A stretch of 64,000 nucleotides of DNA from Prevotella sp. UBA2746 (GTDB taxonomy: Bacteria; Bacteroidota; Bacteroidia; Bacteroidales; Bacteroidaceae): assembly GCA_002353555.1 (NCBI GenBank), contig DEJO01000024.1:1-64000 (forward strand), in the 5' to 3' direction. The translations under genes were made by a program, and so were the position numbers. A model generated the notes under the pieces. It was not told the origin of the DNA and did not search any database. It saw only the letters and a list, made by a program, of their open reading frames with translations. This document shows, piece by piece, positions 60,178 through 64,000 of the stretch (the stretch's first letter is position 1; every line of letters starts with the position of its first letter).

Positions 60178-60894
60178 ATGAAGACAACGAAAGGATACCT
60201 CTTCGACTATGGCGGAACACTCGACACGGCGGGCTGCCATTGGGGAATGTTCATCTGGCATGCCTACCAACGCCAGCATGTCCCCGTAGACGAAGCGCAA
60301 TACCGTGAGGCGTATGTCTTTGCAGAACGAATGTTAGGAAAACGCCCCATCATACAGTCAGATTATTCTTTTTGGAAAACTTTGGATGTAAAACTTTGCA
60401 TTCAGTTTGAATATCTGCAAGAAAAGGGGTACCTTTGCACGGGCGATTTCAACATGGCACGTCTGCATGCTGCCATCATGGACGAACTCTACCAGCAGGT
60501 GAAGCTGATAACTGCCCGCAGCAGGAAGGTGCTGGAGCAACTCAGGGAGTCCGCTCCCTTGGTGCTGGTGAGCAACTTCTACGGCAATATGTCGGTGGTC
60601 TTGCAGGAGTTCCAGCTCGACCGCCTGTTCCGACAGGTCGTAGAATCGGCGGTAGTGGGCGTGCGCAAGCCTGACAAGCGCATCTTCCAGATGGGGGTCG
60701 AGGCGTTGGGATTAGCACCGCAGGACGTTGTCGTCGTGGGCGACAGCATACAGAAAGACATCCAGCCTGCCAAGCGCCTGGGCTGTCAGACGGTATGGCT
60801 CAAAGGGGAAGGCTGGACTTCCGACCCCGTCGACGCTGCCGATGCAGACCGCATCATCGCCTCGCTCGATGAGTTGCTCTTTACAGAAGCATGA
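60178..60894 (+). CDS. HAD-superfamily hydrolase (probable phosphatidylinositol-phosphate phosphatase)
   Basis: A 238-residue HAD protein. Motif I is FDYGGTLD with the nucleophile Asp, but a Gly stands where many phosphatases have the second Asp. Motif II is LVSNF, motif III has Lys in VGVRKPDKRIF, and motif IV is VVVGDSIQKDI. Its place between the phosphatidyltransferase and inositol-phosphate synthase suggests it dephosphorylates the lipid phosphate to give phosphatidylinositol. A stretch of about 85 bp (60355-60440) is AT-rich and contains a near-consensus promoter, unlike the rest of the gene. Confidence 0.82.
   Translation: MKTTKGYLFDYGGTLDTAGCHWGMFIWHAYQRQHVPVDEAQYREAYVFAERMLGKRPIIQSDYSFWKTLDVKLCIQFEYLQEKGYLCTGDFNMARLHAAIMDELYQQVKLITARSRKVLEQLRESAPLVLVSNFYGNMSVVLQEFQLDRLFRQVVESAVVGVRKPDKRIFQMGVEALGLAPQDVVVVGDSIQKDIQPAKRLGCQTVWLKGEGWTSDPVDAADADRIIASLDELLFTEA
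60406..60437 (+). promoter_or_regulatory. Internal promoter-like site within the HAD gene
   Basis: TTTG at 60406-60409, a 20-bp spacer, and TACCTTTG at 60430-60437 followed by CA. The match is as good as the gene-leading promoters of this window. It could give separate expression of inositol-3-phosphate synthase, 524 bp downstream. Confidence 0.45.
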
Positions 60895-60960
60895 ATCCAT
60901 CGGGCGTAAAACAATAAGAAAACATATCTGTCGTTATATATAGAAATAATAATCATCGAA

Positions 60961-62289
60961 ATGAAACAATCAAGTACAAAGCCGGCAGACGGCAAGTTGG
61001 GTATTATGGTGGTAGGCTGCGGTGCCGTGGCAACAACCTTCATGACAGGTGTGCTCATGGCACGCAAAGGACTGTCGAAGCCTATCGGCTCCATGACCCA
61101 GTACGACAAGATACGCGTAGGACGCGGCCATGAAAAACAATACCTGCCAGTAAGTGAAATCGTTCCGCTGGCAAGACTCGACGACATCGTCTTCGGCACC
61201 TGGGATGTCTATCCTCAGAACGCTTATCAGGCTGCTGTCTATGCCGAGGTACTCAAGGCGAAGGACATCGAACCCGTGCGTGACGAACTGGAAAAGATCG
61301 TACCCATGAAGGCTGCCTTCGACAAGAACTACGCCAAGCGGCTCGACGGCGACAACGTGAAACGTGCAGAAGGCAGCTCCACACAGATTCCTACGCGATG
61401 GGAGATGGTGGAGATGTTACGCGAGGACATTCGTACCTTCAAGCAGCAGAACGGCTGTGAGCGCATCGTTGTGCTCTGGGCTGCCTCTACGGAGATATAC
61501 GTCCCCGTCAACAAGGACGTCCACTATAGTCTTGCCAACCTCGAAGCAGCCATGAAAGCCGACGACCGCGTACATGTGGCACCGTCGATGTGCTATGCTT
61601 ATGCAGCGCTGAAAGAGGGTGCTCCCTTCATCATGGGTGCCCCCAACACCACCGTTGACATTCCTGCCATGTGGCAGTTGGCAGAAGAGACGAAGATGCC
61701 TATCGCCGGCAAGGACTTCAAAACGGGACAGACGCTCGTGAAGTCGGGCTTCGCACCTATCATCGGCACACGCTGTCTGGGACTCGACGGTTGGTTCTCG
61801 ACCAACATCCTGGGCAACCGCGACGGGCTGGTGCTCGACGATCCCGACAACTTCCATACCAAAGAGGTGAGCAAGCTCTCCACCCTGGAGACCATTCTCA
61901 AGGCGGAAGACCAGCCGGACCTCTACGGACATATCCACCACAAGGTGCGCATAGAATACTATCCGCCACGCAACGACAACAAAGAGGGATGGGACAACAT
62001 CGACATCTTCGGATGGATGGGCTATCCCATGCAGATAAAAATCAACTTCCTTTGCCGTGACTCCATTCTGGCAGCACCGTTGCTGCTCGACCTGAGCCTG
62101 CTCATGGACCTGGCAGCGCGTTCCGGACGCTATGGCATCCAGCGCTTCCTGAGCTTCTTCCTCAAGAGTCCTATGCACGACTATACGGCTGGTGAGGAAG
62201 CTGTCAACAATCTTTTCCAGCAATACACCATGCTGAAGAATGCCCTCCGAGAGATGGGCGGTTATGAACCAGATGAAGAAATCGATTAG
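60961..62289 (+). CDS. Inositol-3-phosphate synthase
   Basis: A 442-residue enzyme that makes myo-inositol 3-phosphate from glucose 6-phosphate using NAD. Features are the nucleotide-binding VVGCGAVATTFMTG near 17, VLWAASTEIYVPVNKD near 180, and the conserved GKDFKTGQTLVKSGFAPI near 250 with catalytic lysines. It supplies the head group for the upstream phosphatidyltransferase. Its last 17 bp overlap the next gene. Confidence 0.93.
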   Translation: MKQSSTKPADGKLGIMVVGCGAVATTFMTGVLMARKGLSKPIGSMTQYDKIRVGRGHEKQYLPVSEIVPLARLDDIVFGTWDVYPQNAYQAAVYAEVLKAKDIEPVRDELEKIVPMKAAFDKNYAKRLDGDNVKRAEGSSTQIPTRWEMVEMLREDIRTFKQQNGCERIVVLWAASTEIYVPVNKDVHYSLANLEAAMKADDRVHVAPSMCYAYAALKEGAPFIMGAPNTTVDIPAMWQLAEETKMPIAGKDFKTGQTLVKSGFAPIIGTRCLGLDGWFSTNILGNRDGLVLDDPDNFHTKEVSKLSTLETILKAEDQPDLYGHIHHKVRIEYYPPRNDNKEGWDNIDIFGWMGYPMQIKINFLCRDSILAAPLLLDLSLLMDLAARSGRYGIQRFLSFFLKSPMHDYTAGEEAVNNLFQQYTMLKNALREMGGYEPDEEID

Positions 62290-64000
62290 AAGACTTACAC
62301 TATTGTTACTTTTCTGTGCCTTGGCATGGGTTGCCGATGCACAGACCATCCGCGGTTATGTCGTAGACCAGCAGACCGGCGACAGCATCCCCTACATCAG
62401 TGCCGTCTACAAGAGCAACAACGTTTCGGCGGCAGGCTCCTCGTCGGGTGTCTTTGAGATAGCCCGCCACGAGGGATTGACGCTTACCGTGAGAGCCGTA
62501 GGCTACAAATCGAGACGCATAAAAATAGGAAAGAACACGCCGGATGAGCTGCATGTCACCCTTATTGCCGACTCCAAGCGCATGGACGAGGTGGTGGTGC
62601 GCGCCAAACGCCGCCGGAAGTATTCGCGCAAGAACAATCCGGCAGTGGAGCTGATGCGGCGCGTGATTGCTGCCAAGAAGGTGACCGACCTGGAAAACCA
62701 CGACTTCTACCAGTTCGATAAGTACCAGAAGATCACGATGGCGGTCAACAACATCACGCCGGACGAGATGGAAAAGGGCATCTTCAAGAAGTCGCCGTGG
62801 CTGAAGAACCAAGTGGAGGTGTGCCCATACAACCAGAAACTCATCCTGCCTCTGTCTATCGACGAGACGCTGACGCAGCATATCTACCGCAAGTCGCCGA
62901 AGGATGCGAAGGACATCATACACGGACAGTCGACCAAGGGCATCAGCAAGCTCATCCAGACGGGTGAGACGCTCAACACCATAGCCAAGGATGTCTTCAG
63001 CGACATTGACATCTATGACGACCAGATACGTCTCCTGCAGAAGCAGTTCCCAAGTCCTATCGGCTCAACAGCCATCTCTTTCTATCATTTCTATATCGAC
63101 GACACGTTATATGTCAACCAAGACCAGTGCATCCGTTTGCAGTTCATGCCTGCCAACCAGCTGGACTTCGGCTTCAGGGGTGAGCTATATGTGGTGAATG
63201 ACAGCACCCTTCACGTGAAGCGTTGCGACATGCAGCTGCCTGCCAACACGGGTGTCAACTTCGTGGATGCGATGAAGATAGAGCAGGAATACACGAAGCT
63301 GGACAACGGCGAGTGGGTGCTGACGACCGACAACATGATAGCTGAGCTGGAGCTGACAGACCTGTTCCAGCGGGTTGTCGTCATCAGGACGACGAAGATG
63401 AAGGACTATGCCTTCGACCCGATACCCGACAAACTCTTCAAAGGTAAGGCGAAGACGCGCATGGAGGCGAATGCCAAGATGCGTGATGCCGACTATTGGC
63501 AGCAGCATCGTCCCGTCTCCCTGACGCGGAGCGAGGCCGACATGGACAACTTCATCCAGCGTATGTCGAAGTCAAAGAACTTTTCCTGGCTCATGTTTGG
63601 CGCGAAAGTGCTCTTGGAGAACTTTGCCGAAACGGGTGGAAAGGGCAAGCCGAGCAAGTTCGACATCGGTCCTGTCACGACGTTCATATCGAAGAACTTC
63701 GTCGATAACATCCGTCTCAGGGTGGCAGGCCGTACCACTGCCAACCTCAACCCGCATTGGTTCTTGGAGGGTTATTATGCCTACGGTACCAAGTCGCACA
63801 AGAGCTACTATGGGGCTACCGTCACCTACTCGTTCAACAAACCGCAGTACAATCCGATAGAGTTCCCCATCCGTACCCTGTCTTTCGAGACGACATACGA
63901 CATGATGTCGCCGTCTGACAAGTATCTGCGCCACAACAAGGACAACATCTTCATGACCATACGCCCGAAGAAGGTGGAGCAGATGTTCTTCTACAACCGC
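62273..64000 (+). CDS. DUF5686 / carboxypeptidase-regulatory-like outer-membrane protein, 5' part
   Basis: An open frame of 576 codons that runs off the window. The signal peptide is KKSIRRLTLLLLFCALAWVA. A CarboxypepD_reg-like beta domain follows (IRGYVVDQQTGDSIPYISAV, to about 100), then the DUF5686 region (RRVIAAKKVTDLENHDFYQF). The later part shows beta strands with aromatic ends, as in an outer-membrane barrel. Function is unknown. Two ATGs are possible (62264, 62273). The overlap with the inositol-3-phosphate synthase gene suggests co-translation, but the family is widespread and may have no role in inositol lipids. Confidence 0.85.
   Translation, partial: MKKSIRRLTLLLLFCALAWVADAQTIRGYVVDQQTGDSIPYISAVYKSNNVSAAGSSSGVFEIARHEGLTLTVRAVGYKSRRIKIGKNTPDELHVTLIADSKRMDEVVVRAKRRRKYSRKNNPAVELMRRVIAAKKVTDLENHDFYQFDKYQKITMAVNNITPDEMEKGIFKKSPWLKNQVEVCPYNQKLILPLSIDETLTQHIYRKSPKDAKDIIHGQSTKGISKLIQTGETLNTIAKDVFSDIDIYDDQIRLLQKQFPSPIGSTAISFYHFYIDDTLYVNQDQCIRLQFMPANQLDFGFRGELYVVNDSTLHVKRCDMQLPANTGVNFVDAMKIEQEYTKLDNGEWVLTTDNMIAELELTDLFQRVVVIRTTKMKDYAFDPIPDKLFKGKAKTRMEANAKMRDADYWQQHRPVSLTRSEADMDNFIQRMSKSKNFSWLMFGAKVLLENFAETGGKGKPSKFDIGPVTTFISKNFVDNIRLRVAGRTTANLNPHWFLEGYYAYGTKSHKSYYGATVTYSFNKPQYNPIEFPIRTLSFETTYDMMSPSDKYLRHNKDNIFMTIRPKKVEQMFFYNR

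Overview
The window looks like chromosomal DNA from the Bacteroidales, most likely a Prevotellaceae (Prevotella-like) gut or oral anaerobe. The signs are Bacteroidetes-type promoters (TAnnTTTG at -7) before most operons, the fused MurF-alanine racemase, the fused fucokinase/GDP-fucose pyrophosphorylase (Fkp), DUF1599, DUF3098, GSCFA, DUF5686 and BT_3928-type DoxX proteins, and the gene order ftsX-DUF3098-uppP-truB-queA-folK. I see no rRNA, tRNA, complete insertion sequence, prophage or CRISPR array. Species cannot be named from this alone.

Layout. 1-1.9 kb: tpiA start, a DoxX/thioredoxin-like membrane protein and a DUF1599 protein (minus strand). 2-11.4 kb: CCA-adding enzyme, a three-gene RND efflux system, an LpxA-family acyltransferase and a radical SAM protein. 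11.5-17 kb: an ATPase remnant, then the envelope/tRNA-modification/folate operon and rpsO. 17-26.4 kb: YARHG protein, M15 peptidase, BipA, an unrecognised exported protein, luxS with mtnN (activated methyl cycle), a Sel1 protein and a YfhO-family membrane protein. 26.4-31.9 kb: fucose permease divergent from Fkp, then GSCFA. 31.9-39.6 kb: a MITE-like element, a 2184-residue surface protein and a small acidic protein. 39.8-46.5 kb: MurF-Alr and a hexuronate locus (GatC-like membrane protein, exported KduI, ExuT-like transporter). 46.6-57 kb: a one-module NRPS (C-A-T-R) with reductive release, rmuC, and a DPP-IV / RNA methyltransferase / serine acetyltransferase operon. 57.6-64 kb: a five-gene operon for inositol lipids (nucleotidyltransferase, ATP-grasp-like protein, CDP-alcohol phosphatidyltransferase, HAD phosphatase, inositol-3-phosphate synthase), followed by a DUF5686 protein that runs off the end.

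The strongest unexplained signal is repeat DNA. (1) Two intergenic loci (18.35-18.60 and 57.15-57.43 kb) share one layout: a minus-strand promoter, about 50 nt, two hairpins of which the second looks like a terminator, then a tandem array of 22-bp units. They look like two members of a small-RNA/repeat family. (2) Three promoters (ftsX, murF-alr, rmuC) sit inside the same dyad cassette, whose outer arm covers the -7 box. (3) GC-rich palindromes of one family occur between genes and also in frame inside coding sequences (folK, YfhO, GSCFA, NRPS), as do other short repeats (Cca, Fkp, Alr), so several proteins carry repeat-derived peptides. (4) A 341-bp MITE-like element lies before the giant surface protein.

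All calls were made by reading; no database search was run.
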